Origin: Tateyamaria sp. Alg231-49 | GTDB taxonomy: Bacteria; Pseudomonadota; Alphaproteobacteria; Rhodobacterales; Rhodobacteraceae | Reading direction: 5' to 3' | NCBI RefSeq assembly: GCF_900143535.1 | Contig: NZ_FRFA01000020.1 | Span: forward strand, 1 to 64,000 | DNA length: 64,000 nucleotides | Shown here: piece after piece, positions 1 through 9,591 of the stretch | How the letters are laid out: the number at the start of each line of letters is the position of its first letter | Numbering within the stretch: position 1 is the stretch's first letter | Made by a program: the position numbers and the translations under genes | Notes under the pieces: model-generated | Database searches by the model: none | What the model was told of the DNA's origin: nothing | The model's input: the letters and a program-made list of their open reading frames with translations, nothing else

Positions 1-419
1 GTGGTGACCGCATTCTTGTCGAAGAAGACACCCGCGCATTTACCGCGCTCGGCGCCACAGGCGGACAGGCGCGCGTTCCGTTTTTCTCGCAGGACCTGAG
101 TGCGCTTGAAGCCATTGCACAGGTCGGAGGTCTGCAATCGGCAACCGCTGACCCAACGGGCATCTTTGTCCTGCGCAATGAGCCAGAAGAGATATCCAAT
201 GCTGTTCTGGGTCGAAATGATCTGGTTGGTGCCCAGCGCCTTATTTATGTACTGGACTTGACCAAGCCCAACGGATTGTTTCAGGCCCGCGACTTCGTCA
301 TCCGCGATGACGACACAATCTACGTCACCGAAGCCCCATATGCTCAGTTCAGCAAGATCCTTGGTGCTCTTACTGGTCCGGCTGTTTCGTTGGATGCTTT
401 GTCGAGCCTTGGTCAATAA
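1..419 (+). CDS. Polysaccharide export protein, Wza/KpsD family (C-terminal part)
   Basis: The reading frame enters from before the window and reads 138 codons from base 3 to a TAA at 417-419. The visible part contains GDRILVEEDTRAF, then VPFFSQDLSALEAIAQVGGL, then a segment ending in RDDDTIYVTEAP. Such soluble beta-strand (SLBB-like) repeats, with a late DDTIYV motif, are typical of outer-membrane capsule and exopolysaccharide export proteins. The N-terminal signal, the lipobox if there is one, and the poly-export domain lie outside the window. KpsC starts 21 bases downstream on the same strand, which supports a capsule export role. The family is fairly sure; the exact subtype cannot be told from the tail alone. 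Confidence 0.75.
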   Translation, partial: GDRILVEEDTRAFTALGATGGQARVPFFSQDLSALEAIAQVGGLQSATADPTGIFVLRNEPEEISNAVLGRNDLVGAQRLIYVLDLTKPNGLFQARDFVIRDDDTIYVTEAPYAQFSKILGALTGPAVSLDALSSLGQ

Positions 420-440
420 CCATCGCCAAGGGCACACTGC

Positions 441-2453
441 GTGGCACAAACTCTCATTCCCACCGCCGGACCTGAAAAGGCCCGGCGGCTTTACGTTTAT
501 AACGGCGGTTTTCTGACCCAGACCCGAGTGCGTCGTATTCTGAGCCTTTCGGGGTACCGTGTGTCCCTTGGCCTGCCCGGCGCTGATGATTTGGTCGGGA
601 TCTGGGGGAATTCTCCGACTGCCCATCGCGGTCTGTCCGTGGCCGCCAAACGCAACACGCCCGTGCTGAGGATTGAGGACGCTTTCTTGCGTTCATTGTT
701 CCCCGGGCGTGTCGGTGCCCCACCTCTTGGGTTACTCATGGACAGCAAGGGCGCACATTTTGATGCGGCGCGCCCCTCCGATCTGGAGGATATGCTGGCC
801 AAACATCCGCTGGATGACACGGCGCTGCTGGACCGGGCCCGCGGCTGCATCGCACGCATCCAAGAGGCTCATCTAAGCAAATACACAGCCTTTGAACCCG
901 ACACCCCTGTGCCCGCACCCGGCTATGTTCTGGTCATCGATCAGACGCGCGGAGACGCGTCCGTCACGGCCTCTGGCGCGGATCGCAACCGTTTCCTTGA
1001 GATGCTGTTTGTTGCCCGCGACGAACACCCCGGTGCGCGGATTGTGATCAAGATGCACCCAGAAACCGAGCAAGGCTTTCGTGAGGGCTATTTCAGCGCT
1101 GATGACGCCGGGGATGGGGTGGAATTGCTGCGCGATCCAGTCAGCCCGTGGGCCCTGTTTGAGGGGGCAATCGCGGTTTACACGGTCTCTTCCGGCCTTG
1201 GGTTTGAGGCGATGCTAACGGGACATAAACCGCGGGTCTTTGGTCAGCCGTTTTACGCAGGGTGGGGTCTGAGCGGTGATGAATTTCCGGTGCAGCGCCG
1301 TCAACGCAAGCTGACACGGGCGCAGCTGTTTACCGGCGCGATGATGCTTTACCCCAAGTGGTACGATCCGTTTCGCGACAGTCTGTGCGAGATTGAGACA
1401 GCGATCGAGACGCTCGCGGCCGAGACCCGCGCATGGCGCGAAGATCACAAAGGCTGGGTCGCAAGCGGCATGCGCATGTGGAAACGCAAACCCATGCAGA
1501 AGGTGTTTGGTCGCTACAAGGCGATGACATTCATTGATGACCCTGCAGCCGCCCGCGCCAGCGCACGCCCATGGATGGTTTGGGCGGGCAAGGCCGAGGT
1601 GGGCCATCAGGCCGCACTGCGGGTTGAGGATGGATTTCTGCGCTCAAAAGGATTGGGCGCTGAACTGGTGCCGCCCCTGTCACTGGTGACAGACGATCTG
1701 GGCATTTACTATGATCCGTCCCGCCCAAGCCGCCTTGAAAAGCTGATCCAAATGCGCAGCACTCTGCGCCCCGATCAGGCGCGACGGGCGGAGGCGTTGA
1801 TAAGAGCGCTCACGCGTGACCAGATCAGCAAGTACAATCTGGGCGGTGCACTCCCTGAATTGCCGGAAGGTCCGCGTGTTCTGGTTGTTGGTCAGGTCGA
1901 AGACGATGCGTCGATCCGGACCGGCACCGGTCAGATCAAAACCAATCGCGCACTGCTGGAGGCGGCGCGTACGGCACATCCAAACGCTACGCTGATCTAC
2001 AAACCCCACCCGGACGTAGAGGCAGGCCTGCGCGCCGGCGCGTTTGATGCGAGCGAATTGGCAGATGTGGTGGCCGATCAAAGTGACATTGCGGCCCTTC
2101 TGGGCGCTGTGGATACGTTGTGGACCATGACCTCTCTCGCCGGGTTCGAGGCTTTGTTGCGCGGCGTTTCGGTCGTCACAGTGGGCGTTCCGTTTTATGC
2201 AGGCTGGGGCCTTAGCACCGATCACGGTGACGTGCCCCCGCGGAGACGTGAGACTGTCACGCTGACAGGCTTGGTTCATGCCGCGTTGATCGATTACCCA
2301 CGCTACTTTGACCCTGTAACCGGCCTGCCCTGCCCTGTTGAGGTTGTCGCCGAGCGTCTGGCAAGTGGCGCGGTGCCCCATCCGGGATGGTCAAATCGTG
2401 CATTGTCAAAGCTGCAAGGGCTGCTGGCCAGTCGCGCGCACTTGTGGCGCTAG
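441..2453 (+). CDS. kpsC: Capsular polysaccharide beta-Kdo transferase KpsC
   Basis: This 670-residue protein has the two-module build of KpsC, the enzyme that adds the beta-Kdo linker to a lipid carrier for group 2 type capsules. The two halves are related. Each contains a KMHPE or KPHPD motif and a PFYAGWGLS motif, near residues 269-277 and 584-590, followed by a block ending in YP(K/R)(W/Y)(Y/F)DP. KpsC carries two retaining Kdo transferases of different linkage specificity, so the duplication fits. The start is GTG at 441, with AAGGGC about ten bases before it. It follows the export protein and converges on ribD, with a four-base overlap of the two 3' ends. It acts at the cytoplasmic face of the inner membrane. 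Confidence 0.88.
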   Translation: MAQTLIPTAGPEKARRLYVYNGGFLTQTRVRRILSLSGYRVSLGLPGADDLVGIWGNSPTAHRGLSVAAKRNTPVLRIEDAFLRSLFPGRVGAPPLGLLMDSKGAHFDAARPSDLEDMLAKHPLDDTALLDRARGCIARIQEAHLSKYTAFEPDTPVPAPGYVLVIDQTRGDASVTASGADRNRFLEMLFVARDEHPGARIVIKMHPETEQGFREGYFSADDAGDGVELLRDPVSPWALFEGAIAVYTVSSGLGFEAMLTGHKPRVFGQPFYAGWGLSGDEFPVQRRQRKLTRAQLFTGAMMLYPKWYDPFRDSLCEIETAIETLAAETRAWREDHKGWVASGMRMWKRKPMQKVFGRYKAMTFIDDPAAARASARPWMVWAGKAEVGHQAALRVEDGFLRSKGLGAELVPPLSLVTDDLGIYYDPSRPSRLEKLIQMRSTLRPDQARRAEALIRALTRDQISKYNLGGALPELPEGPRVLVVGQVEDDASIRTGTGQIKTNRALLEAARTAHPNATLIYKPHPDVEAGLRAGAFDASELADVVADQSDIAALLGAVDTLWTMTSLAGFEALLRGVSVVTVGVPFYAGWGLSTDHGDVPPRRRETVTLTGLVHAALIDYPRYFDPVTGLPCPVEVVAERLASGAVPHPGWSNRALSKLQGLLASRAHLWR

Positions 2454-3550
2454 AGCGCGCGGCGCCATTCGTGGCAGATATCCGGGCCGATGCGCCGCAC
2501 AGCGTCCAGATCGAACCGTGCAGCCTCTGACAGCTTGCCAAGACCAAGCGCCCCGATATTGGGCAACCCCTCAGCCCCAATCGCGACACCCGCAGTAAAG
2601 CCCACCAGTCGATCCACAAGATCCGCCTCGATCAGCGCGGCGGCCAGCGCGCTGCCACCTTCGCAAAATACCCGCGTGAGCCCATAGGCACCCAGTTGTT
2701 TCAGCACGTCCTGCGGATCAAGCTGGCTGCCCCGCGCAGCACATGAAACCAAGTGCGCGCCTAGATCAGCCCATGTCTTTTGCAACATCGGGTCGGCGTC
2801 CCGTCCGTGACACAACAAGACAGGGATTTCGCGCGCCGTGCGGGCCAGATTGCCAAGCAGCGGGACATCAAGACGACGCGATACCACCACACGCGCAGGC
2901 TGATGATCCACCCCGAGCCCACGTACCGTCAGCGACGGATCGTCATGGCGTGCCGTGCCCCCGCCCACCATGACGGCGTCATGGCGCACGCGCATGGCGT
3001 GCACAACGCGCCGCGCTTCGGGTCCCGTGATCCACTGGCTTTCGCCGGTACCTGTTGCGATCCGACCGTCAAAGCTGCTGGCAAGTTTAAGTGTGACAAG
3101 CGGACGGCCCTGTTCCGTGCGCAAAAGAAACCCGGTCAGATCTGCCTCGGCCTCGTCCGCGCAAACGCCTGTTTCGACGTCGATCCCAGCCTTTTCCAGC
3201 CGCGCAATGCCAGCCCCATCCACGCGTGGATCACTGTCCTGCAAAGCGACGACAACGCGCGCAACTTTTGCGTCAATCAACGCCTCCGCACAGGGAGGTG
3301 TCTTGCCATGGTGCGCGCAAGGTTCAAGGGTGACATAGGCGGTGGAGCCTTGGGCCGCCGAACCCGCCTGCGCCAAAGCTTGGGTTTCGGCATGGGGTCT
3401 TCCACCCGGCTGAGTCCAGCCGCGTCCAACAATCCGCCCCGCTTTGACGATCACACAGCCAACAGCAGGATTGGAACCCGTGTTCCCCTGCCCGCGCCGC
3501 CCCAAGCTTAGGGCGAGCGCCATGAAGCGAGTGTCGCTGCGCGCGCTCAC
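2450..3550 (-). CDS. ribD: Riboflavin biosynthesis deaminase/reductase RibD
   Basis: RibD is a 366-residue bifunctional enzyme. The N-terminal zinc deaminase converts diaminohydroxyphosphoribosylaminopyrimidine, and the C-terminal reductase then reduces the ribosyl chain. The deaminase motif HAETQAL, with the zinc histidine and catalytic glutamate, and [11 protein letters not shown], with the two zinc cysteines, are both present. The reductase half includes the substrate-binding stretches [19 protein letters not shown] and [19 protein letters not shown]. The start is GTG within a GTGA overlap with the nrdR stop, so the two genes are translationally coupled. The usual later riboflavin genes do not follow here; the gene instead ends against kpsC. 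Confidence 0.95.
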   Translation of the reverse strand: MSARSDTRFMALALSLGRRGQGNTGSNPAVGCVIVKAGRIVGRGWTQPGGRPHAETQALAQAGSAAQGSTAYVTLEPCAHHGKTPPCAEALIDAKVARVVVALQDSDPRVDGAGIARLEKAGIDVETGVCADEAEADLTGFLLRTEQGRPLVTLKLASSFDGRIATGTGESQWITGPEARRVVHAMRVRHDAVMVGGGTARHDDPSLTVRGLGVDHQPARVVVSRRLDVPLLGNLARTAREIPVLLCHGRDADPMLQKTWADLGAHLVSCAARGSQLDPQDVLKQLGAYGLTRVFCEGGSALAAALIEADLVDRLVGFTAGVAIGAEGLPNIGALGLGKLSEAARFDLDAVRRIGPDICHEWRRAL

Positions 3551-4014
3551 TCGTCTGATTGGCTGTCGGGTCGCAGTTCCTGCACGAATTTGTCGAAGTC
3601 ATCCGCAGCCTGGAAGTTCTTGTAAACGCTGGCAAAGCGCACATAGGCGACCGTGTCGATCCGATGCAGGGCTTCCATGACAATCTCACCGATGGTCTTG
3701 GACGGAATGTCGGTTTCCCCCATGGATTCCAAGCGGCGGACAATGCCGGAGATCATCTGATCAATCCGCTCGGGATCGATGGGACGTTTCTGCATTGAGA
3801 TGCGGATGGAGCGTTCGAGCTTGTCGCGATCGAAGTCCTCGCGCTTGCCATTGGATTTGATCACAACAAGATCACGCAACTGCACGCGTTCATAGGTGGT
3901 AAAGCGCCCACCGCAGGCTGGACAAAAGCGACGACGCCGGATGGATACGTGATCCTCTGCGGGACGGCTGTCTTTCACCTGAGTGTCTATATTTCCGCAA
4001 AACGGACAGCGCAT
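3547..4014 (-). CDS. nrdR: Transcriptional repressor NrdR
   Basis: NrdR is a 155-residue nucleotide-sensing repressor of ribonucleotide reductase genes. The N-terminal zinc ribbon is seen as [18 protein letters not shown] followed by [13 protein letters not shown]. The ATP-cone domain runs from about residue 49 and starts [16 protein letters not shown]. The length and both domains match the family. The start ATG at 4014 has a purine-rich GGGGGATGGGCG before it. It is the first gene of a pair with ribD, an arrangement common in alphaproteobacteria. In this family, DNA binding depends on the ATP or dATP bound to the cone. Confidence 0.96.
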   Translation of the reverse strand: MRCPFCGNIDTQVKDSRPAEDHVSIRRRRFCPACGGRFTTYERVQLRDLVVIKSNGKREDFDRDKLERSIRISMQKRPIDPERIDQMISGIVRRLESMGETDIPSKTIGEIVMEALHRIDTVAYVRFASVYKNFQAADDFDKFVQELRPDSQSDE

Positions 4015-4113
4015 CGCCCATCCCCCTCTTACAAATCCTGCCAGTGGTAGAGGTTTGCCCCCTATTCCACGAAACTATACGAGGTTGCCTAGGTTTTGGG
4101 TAGTCCAGAAATT

Positions 4114-4134
4114 GCACCGCTAGATAAGCGGTGT
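4114..4134 (-). terminator. Possible terminator after the small secreted protein gene
   Basis: On the minus strand, ten bases after the stop of the 4145-4585 gene, seven perfect pairs (CACCGCT at 4115-4121 with AGCGGTG at 4127-4133) enclose a five-base loop, with one extra G-U pair outside. Only a weak AATTT follows, so the hairpin is clear but its role as a terminator is an inference. Confidence 0.45.
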
Positions 4135-4144
4135 CTGCCCAGTC

Positions 4145-4585
4145 TCATCGACGGACAATCTGCCCGTTTGGCAGGCGGATACGTACAACACGAAAGTCGC
4201 TCCCGAAGCAAAGCGAATGGGCGTGACCTGCAGAAAACGACTTGCCGGTGGTTTGCACGCCCTGTGAATAGGACTTGGACGCATTGGGCACTTCTTGCGT
4301 TGTGAACACGACACCCTTTCGACCCTGAGCAGCGACGGACGGTCCGCGGGCTTGTTTTATGTAAATCTCGCCGTTGGTCATACCGAGGACGCGCGTGGCG
4401 AATATCCCAGCTGCGCACCACATTTGCGTTCCACCTGCACCGTCCGCTTCGATCGCCTCGAATGTCGTCTTATCAAGTGGCACAATTGGAATCGTAAAGG
4501 TTTCTAGCGTCGCAATTCCAAAAGCATTGACGTTCAGCGGTGTCAGAACGGCAAGCAGCGCGGCAAGGGCCAAAGATTTGGACAT
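4145..4585 (-). CDS. Small secreted protein of unknown function
   Basis: The product is 146 residues from the ATG at 4585, which has a strong GAGGAG ribosome site seven bases upstream. An in-frame extension to 4672 lacks such a site. The N-terminus MSKSLALAALLAVLTP, followed by NVNAFG, reads as a Sec signal peptide with cleavage after NA or AFG. The mature part, about 120 residues, has two cysteines, in MWCAAG and HSLCFG, that could form a periplasmic disulfide. It ends in a basic stretch, RIRLPNGQIVRR. I do not recognise a family. It stands alone between yjbQ and nrdR and probably has its own transcription unit. Confidence 0.7.
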   Translation of the reverse strand: MSKSLALAALLAVLTPLNVNAFGIATLETFTIPIVPLDKTTFEAIEADGAGGTQMWCAAGIFATRVLGMTNGEIYIKQARGPSVAAQGRKGVVFTTQEVPNASKSYSQGVQTTGKSFSAGHAHSLCFGSDFRVVRIRLPNGQIVRR

Positions 4586-4678
4586 GAAACTACTCCTCTT
4601 GTTGTGCCCAGAATAAGCCTTTTGCGGCGTATTGATAGTCGTGCTGGTGTCAATGCGCACGCTTTGGCGCATGGGCGG

Positions 4679-5083
4679 TCACTGCAAATGCGCCACAACA
4701 CGACGGGTTTTGGGGGCATCGCGGTGTTCGAACAGGTAAATGCCCTGCCATGTGCCCAAAGCAAGGCATCCGCCCGAAACCGGGATGTTCAGGCTAACGG
4801 GCAGCATAGCCGCCTTGATATGTGCCGGCATATCGTCGGGACCCTCGTAGGTGTGCGTCAGGTAGGACATCGAAGGATCCGTGCTGCGCGGCACGAGCCT
4901 GCCAAAAAACGCAGTGAGGTCGGTTTGCACCTCGGGGTCCGCGTTTTCCTGAATGAGCAGCGAGCAAGAGGTGTGTTGCACAAACAGGGTGAGCAGACCG
5001 GTACCCGTTGCCCACTGAGCCACGTCCCGGGTGAATTCGTAAAGGCCCTGACCGCTGGTTTGGAGTGTGAAGGTCGTTTGCAT
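4679..5083 (-). CDS. YjbQ/UPF0047 family protein
   Basis: This 134-residue protein belongs to the YjbQ (UPF0047) family, whose E. coli member has a weak thiamine-phosphate synthase activity; the physiological role is unsettled. The family signature HTSCSLLIQENADPEV, a central SYLTHTYEGPDDMPAHIKA and the C-terminal GTWQGIYLFEHRD are all intact, including the conserved histidines thought to bind metal. The ATG at 5083, with AAAAAGGGG before it, fits better than an upstream in-frame ATG at 5116, which would overlap the neighbouring hlyU-like gene. The HlyU-like gene ends 13 bases upstream, so the two are probably co-transcribed. Confidence 0.9.
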   Translation of the reverse strand: MQTTFTLQTSGQGLYEFTRDVAQWATGTGLLTLFVQHTSCSLLIQENADPEVQTDLTAFFGRLVPRSTDPSMSYLTHTYEGPDDMPAHIKAAMLPVSLNIPVSGGCLALGTWQGIYLFEHRDAPKTRRVVAHLQ

Positions 5084-5096
5084 ATAGCGCCCCTTT

Positions 5097-5372
5097 TTAG
5101 CGGAACACCCTATCACCCTGTTCGTCGATCATCTGTTTGGCTTTGGCGATTGAGGCCGCGGCGGCCTCGTCCAGGTCGCCAATTGTGTCGGCGCGGATCA
5201 GCGTGTGGCTCAGCGTCTCGCCATCGACCTCTTTTTCGATGCGGGCGCAGATACGGTATTGAGTGCCGTCGCGCTGGGGTGTCGGCGTGATTTGAAACTC
5301 TTTATAGGTCTCGCCCGCTGTTTCGCTCGGGTCATCGCTGCCACCGCCAAATAGTTTTTTCAAAAAGGACAT
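5097..5372 (-). CDS. HlyU family protein
   Basis: The 91-residue protein starts MSFLKKLFGGGSDD and continues with YKEFQITPTPQRDGTQYRIC, the pattern of the short HlyU family found widely in Rhodobacterales. Vibrio HlyU is named as a haemolysin activator, but the alphaproteobacterial proteins of this Pfam family are not the winged-helix regulator, and their function is unknown. No signal peptide or membrane segment is seen. The N-terminal basic amphipathic stretch might touch the membrane. It sits directly downstream of the rpoD terminator and upstream of yjbQ. Confidence 0.8.
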   Translation of the reverse strand: MSFLKKLFGGGSDDPSETAGETYKEFQITPTPQRDGTQYRICARIEKEVDGETLSHTLIRADTIGDLDEAAAASIAKAKQMIDEQGDRVFR

Positions 5373-5407
5373 TTGGTTACCTCATCGCATCACATTTGCA
5401 GTTGGAA

Positions 5408-5446
5408 CGAAAAAGGCCACAGACGGGGATGCCCGTCCGTGGCCTT
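5408..5446 (-). terminator. Intrinsic terminator of rpoD
   Basis: Read on the minus strand, a 15-position stem (GACGGG/CCCGTC and AAGGCCAC/GTGGCCTT, with one A-C mismatch) closes a four-base loop at 5428-5431. It is followed directly by TTTTTCGTT. It lies 18 bases past the rpoD stop and separates it from the HlyU-like gene. Confidence 0.85.
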
Positions 5447-5464
5447 GGATCTTTTAGGCGTGCA

Positions 5465-7450
5465 TCACTGATCCAGGAACGAACGCAGCTTGCGGCTTCT
5501 GCTCGGGTGCTTGAGCTTGCGCAGCGCTTTCGCCTCGATCTGGCGAATACGTTCGCGAGTCACGCTGAACTGTTGGCCGACCTCTTCGAGGGTGTGGTCC
5601 GTGTTCATCCCGATACCAAAGCGCATGCGCAGCACACGTTCTTCACGCGGAGTGAGCGAGGCAAGCACGCGTGTCGTGGTTTCCTTCAGGTTTTCCTGAA
5701 TTGCGGAATCCAGAGGCAGGACCGCGTTTTTGTCCTCGATGAAATCGCCAAGCTGGCTGTCTTCCTCGTCCCCAATTGGGGTTTCGAGCGAAATCGGTTC
5801 CTTGGCGATTTTCATCACCTTGCGGACCTTTTCAAGCGGCATTTGCAGCTTTTCGGCCAGTTCCTCAGGCGTGGGTTCGCGGCCGATCTCGTGCAGCATC
5901 TGGCGCCCAGTGCGGACCAGCTTGTTGATCGTTTCGATCATGTGCACGGGGATACGGATGGTGCGCGCCTGATCCGCGATGGACCGGGTGATCGCCTGAC
6001 GGATCCACCATGTGGCGTAAGTGCTGAACTTATAACCGCGGCGATATTCGAATTTGTCGACCGCCTTCATCAGGCCAATGTTGCCTTCCTGAATGAGGTC
6101 AAGGAATTGCAGGCCACGGTTGGTATATTTTTTGGCGATAGAGATGACGAGACGCAGGTTGGCCTCCACCATTTCTTTCTTCGCCTGGCGGGCTTCTTTT
6201 TCGCCCTTCTGAACCTGTTGCACGATGCGGCGGAATTCAGAAATGTCGAGGCCGACATACTGACCGACTTGCGCCATGTCATTGCGCAGCTCGTCAACTT
6301 TACCGGCTGAGCGTTCAATGAACATTTGCCAGCCGCGGCCAGACTTTTCGCCCATTTCTTCCAGCCAGTTGGGGTCCAGTTCGCGACCACGATAGGAATC
6401 GACAAATTCCTTGCGGTTGATGCGGGCCTGGTCGGCCAGTTTCACGATGGCCGAGTCGATCTGCATGATACGGCGGTTGATGCCGTAAAGCTGGTCGATC
6501 AATGCCTCGATACGGTTGTTGTGCAGGTGCAATTCATTGACCAACAGCACGATTTCGGACCGCAGCTTTTGGTAGGTCGCCTCGTTCTTGTCAGAGAAAG
6601 AGCCATCTTCGTTCAGGGTCGCCGAAATCCGGCTGTCCTGCATTTCGGACAGCATGGCGTAGTCGTTGGCAATGATGTCGAGAGCCTCAAGCACTTGCGG
6701 CTTAAGTGCCGCCTCCATCGCGGCAAGCGACATGTTGGCCTGTTCGTCTTCGTCGTCATCGTCGTCTTTGGCAATCGGGTTGCCGTCGGCATCAAGTTCG
6801 GGGCTGTCGTCGGTTTTGGCCTCGGGTGCACCGGCGGTTGGCACCACAGGTTCTGTGGTCTCCTCGCCTTCTTCGCCCATCTGGTTTCCGAATGTCGCCT
6901 CAAGATCGATCACATCACGCAGCAGGATCTCTTCGGACAAGAGTTCGTCGCGCCAGATGGTGATCGCCTGGAAGGTGAGTGGGCTTTCGCACAGGCCCGC
7001 GATCATGGTGTTACGACCGGCCTCGATCCGTTTTGCGATCGCAATCTCGCCCTCACGGCTCAAAAGCTCGACGCTGCCCATTTCGCGCAGATACATGCGG
7101 ACGGGATCGTCTGTACGGTCGAGCTTTTCCTGACCCGTGGCGCCCAGCGTCAGATCGCGGATGCCTTCGGTGGTGGTCACATCGGTCGAGCCTTTTTGCT
7201 CTTCCTCTTCGGCCTCTTCATCTTCGATGATGTTGATGCCCATTTCGGACAACATCGACATCACGTCTTCGATCTGTTCGGAGCTTACCTGATCAGGCGG
7301 CAGTACTGTGTTGAGCTGATCATAGGTAATGTAACCCTTCTCGCGGGCCTCGCCGATCATCTTTTTGACAGCGGCCTGGCTCATATCGAGCGAGTGCTCA
7401 TTGTCCTGATCGTCTGTCTTTGAATCTTCGTTCGTGTCTTTCGCGGCCAT
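5465..7450 (-). CDS. rpoD: RNA polymerase primary sigma factor RpoD (sigma-70)
   Basis: The 661-residue protein is the housekeeping sigma factor. Region 1.1 is at the N-terminus. Region 1.2 includes [22 protein letters not shown] long acidic non-conserved segment holds a run of aspartates ([10 protein letters not shown]). Region 2 includes [16 protein letters not shown] and [18 protein letters not shown]. Region 3 follows, and region 4.2 ends with [19 protein letters not shown]. All core-binding and promoter-recognition helices look intact. The ATG at 7450 follows GAAGGAG. It lies downstream of dnaG on the same strand, the usual primase-sigma order of the macromolecular synthesis region. Confidence 0.98.
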   Translation of the reverse strand: MAAKDTNEDSKTDDQDNEHSLDMSQAAVKKMIGEAREKGYITYDQLNTVLPPDQVSSEQIEDVMSMLSEMGINIIEDEEAEEEEQKGSTDVTTTEGIRDLTLGATGQEKLDRTDDPVRMYLREMGSVELLSREGEIAIAKRIEAGRNTMIAGLCESPLTFQAITIWRDELLSEEILLRDVIDLEATFGNQMGEEGEETTEPVVPTAGAPEAKTDDSPELDADGNPIAKDDDDDEDEQANMSLAAMEAALKPQVLEALDIIANDYAMLSEMQDSRISATLNEDGSFSDKNEATYQKLRSEIVLLVNELHLHNNRIEALIDQLYGINRRIMQIDSAIVKLADQARINRKEFVDSYRGRELDPNWLEEMGEKSGRGWQMFIERSAGKVDELRNDMAQVGQYVGLDISEFRRIVQQVQKGEKEARQAKKEMVEANLRLVISIAKKYTNRGLQFLDLIQEGNIGLMKAVDKFEYRRGYKFSTYATWWIRQAITRSIADQARTIRIPVHMIETINKLVRTGRQMLHEIGREPTPEELAEKLQMPLEKVRKVMKIAKEPISLETPIGDEEDSQLGDFIEDKNAVLPLDSAIQENLKETTTRVLASLTPREERVLRMRFGIGMNTDHTLEEVGQQFSVTRERIRQIEAKALRKLKHPSRSRKLRSFLDQ

Positions 7451-7477
7451 GCTGGGCTCCTTCGTCGGGGCTCATAG

Positions 7478-7499
7478 GCGATTCGCTTGCCCGAATCGC
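7478..7499 (-). promoter_or_regulatory. Perfect hairpin in the rpoD 5' leader
   Basis: GCGATTCG at 7478-7485 and CGAATCGC at 7492-7499 form a perfect eight-pair stem with a six-base loop, ending 27 bases before the rpoD start. GATTCG-like half motifs recur just upstream (TGATTCGG near 7533). No T run follows, so it is more likely a leader structure or protein site than a dnaG terminator. Its role is inferred. Confidence 0.45.
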
Positions 7500-7577
7500 T
7501 AAAGAATCATTTCGTTATCTGGGTGATTCGGCCACCCTCTTACCGCTATTTTCCTAATGGTTTGAGGCTAAAACGCA

Positions 7578-9545
7578 TCACCGCTTTGGCTTGGAAAAGC
7601 TGATTTGGTCCATCAGGGAGGCAAACGCGTCACGTTCGCTCTTACTGATTCGCGCACCGTTCGCGCTAACGTCGTATTCGGCGTTGTCCTCTTTGCCCGT
7701 ACGGGTTGCATTTTCGGCGGCGGCTGCAGCTTGTCCCAGCCTCCAGGTCACCCCTTCGTCTGCGACCCCTTCCAGGTCCTGCATCGCATCCGCGATTTCG
7801 GCGTCCAGTCCCTTCACCGCGCTGAGTTTTGCGAGCTCTTCGGCCACGGTCATACGGGCCATATCGCTGTCGCCTGGTGTGCGGATACAAGGTATCAGTG
7901 CCACATGGCGCGATGACATCAGGTTATCAAGGGTTTGTGGCCCCAGAGCGCCTAAAATATTTTCCCGCAACGCATCTTTGCCGCTATGCGCGTGACGCAA
8001 AATCATGTCCCGCAAGGTGGCGTGGTCTGGATCGGCGCAATTGAGGCTCTCTAATCCGCTTTCGAACTCATCCGCCACATCCGGTGTCGCGATCAGTGCC
8101 GCCAGAATGACCGCTTCACGCAAGTGAACGCCCACGTGATCGCCGCCCGCCACCAGTGCTGACGACTTTGTGCTGGGCATTGGCGTCGGTGGGGCTTGCC
8201 AGCCACGCTTGCCTTTTCCGCCCTGCCAGCCGCCGCCTGCCTGAGGAGCGGCTCCACGTTTGGCGCGGAACAAATCCCAGCGTAAGTCTTTGATTTCCTG
8301 CCCGTAATGCTGACGGATCGACGGGTCTTGGATCAGCTTGATCTTGTCACGCAATGCCTTGTCGAGCGCAGCCTTGCGCTCAGGGCTGTCAAAGACTTTG
8401 CCCTCAGTCTCGCGTTGCCACAGCAAACGGACCATAGGGATAGCTTCATCCAACAGTTTTTGCAGCGCGCCCGTCCCTTGTGCCTTGAGCAGATCATCTG
8501 GGTCCAGCCCTTCGGGCATCAGTGCAAAACGCAGAGATTTGCCCGCCTCAAGCGCCGGAAGGGCCAGATCGATCAGCCGCATGGCGGCGCGCAGGCCTGC
8601 CGTATCGCCATCTAGCGCGATGATCGGTTCATCTGCAATACGCCACAGCATGGCCAACTGGTGTTCCGTGATGGCCGTCCCAAGCGGGGCAACGGATGCG
8701 CCAAACCCGTGTTCAGCCAGCGCGATCACGTCCATATAGCCTTCGGCCACGATCAGGGGGTGCCCCTTGCCCGCAGCCGTACGCGCAGGCCCGTGGTTAT
8801 AAAGACTGCGCCCCTTGTCGAACAGTTCGGTTTCGGGCGAGTTCAGATATTTGGCATTGTCGTTTGGGTCCATCGCACGGCCCCCAAAGGCCGTGCAGCG
8901 CCCGCGGGCGTCCCGGATCGGAAACATGATACGCGCCCGGAACGTGTCGTAAGGTTTGCCACCTTTTTGGCTGGGTTTGGCCAGTCCTGCGCCAAGGATC
9001 AGATCATCTTCGACCCCTTTGGCCTTGAGCGCATCCCAAAGCCCTTGCCAAGCATCTGGCGCAAATCCGATTTCCCAGCGATCCTGAGCACTTGCATCAA
9101 GCCCGCGCCGTTCAAGGTAGTCGCGAGCCTCAGAGGCCGCGCCCGTTTTCAGCTGCAGGCGAAAATGCTGAACGGCTTGTTCCATGACATCCGCAAGCAG
9201 TGTGCGGCGATCCTGTTTTTCCTGCGCGCGAGGGTCGCGTTCAGGCATCGGCATTCCGGCCTCACCAGCCAGTATCTCAACCGCTTCCATGAACCCCACA
9301 TTCTCGGTTTCGCGCACAAAGCTTATGGCGTCCCCTTTGGCGTGGCAGCCAAAGCAGTAGTAATAGCCCTTGCGATCATCGACGTGAAAGCTGGCGGTCT
9401 TTTCGTGGTGGAACGGGCACGGCGCCCACAGATCGCCCTTGCCTTGGTTGGACTTGCGCGCATCCCACATGACTTTGCGCCCGACCACCTGCCCAAGCGA
9501 CAAGCGCGTGCGCAGTTCGTCCAAAAATCCAGGGGGCAGGCTCAT
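7578..9545 (-). CDS. dnaG: DNA primase DnaG
   Basis: DnaG, 655 residues, makes RNA primers at the replication fork. The N-terminal CHC2 zinc finger is complete: CPFHHEKTASFHV, then YYYCFGCHAKGDAISF. The catalytic core has the RNA-polymerase motif region RIMFPIRDARGRCTAFGGRA, and the Toprim domain shows LIVAEGYMDVIAL and IIALDGDTAG. A glycine-rich linker with several tryptophans precedes the C-terminal helicase-binding domain. No clear ribosome site precedes the ATG at 9545, where the leader reads ATTATAAAGC. rpoD follows after a 127-base gap. Confidence 0.97.
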   Translation of the reverse strand: MSLPPGFLDELRTRLSLGQVVGRKVMWDARKSNQGKGDLWAPCPFHHEKTASFHVDDRKGYYYCFGCHAKGDAISFVRETENVGFMEAVEILAGEAGMPMPERDPRAQEKQDRRTLLADVMEQAVQHFRLQLKTGAASEARDYLERRGLDASAQDRWEIGFAPDAWQGLWDALKAKGVEDDLILGAGLAKPSQKGGKPYDTFRARIMFPIRDARGRCTAFGGRAMDPNDNAKYLNSPETELFDKGRSLYNHGPARTAAGKGHPLIVAEGYMDVIALAEHGFGASVAPLGTAITEHQLAMLWRIADEPIIALDGDTAGLRAAMRLIDLALPALEAGKSLRFALMPEGLDPDDLLKAQGTGALQKLLDEAIPMVRLLWQRETEGKVFDSPERKAALDKALRDKIKLIQDPSIRQHYGQEIKDLRWDLFRAKRGAAPQAGGGWQGGKGKRGWQAPPTPMPSTKSSALVAGGDHVGVHLREAVILAALIATPDVADEFESGLESLNCADPDHATLRDMILRHAHSGKDALRENILGALGPQTLDNLMSSRHVALIPCIRTPGDSDMARMTVAEELAKLSAVKGLDAEIADAMQDLEGVADEGVTWRLGQAAAAAENATRTGKEDNAEYDVSANGARISKSERDAFASLMDQISFSKPKR

Positions 9546-9591
9546 GCTTTATAATATTGGGGCGCACAGGGTCAGAGTCGAGTCCGAAACC

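Noticed and set aside
6326-7423. Open frame of 365 codons on the plus strand
   Set aside because: It mirrors the rpoD coding strand; its Val/Phe/Gly-rich translation is the usual antisense image of acidic sigma-70 sequence.
9540-9560. TATAAT string beside the dnaG start
   Set aside because: It reads TATAAT on the plus strand, while dnaG is on the minus strand, and it touches the start codon. It is not a usable -10 element for dnaG.
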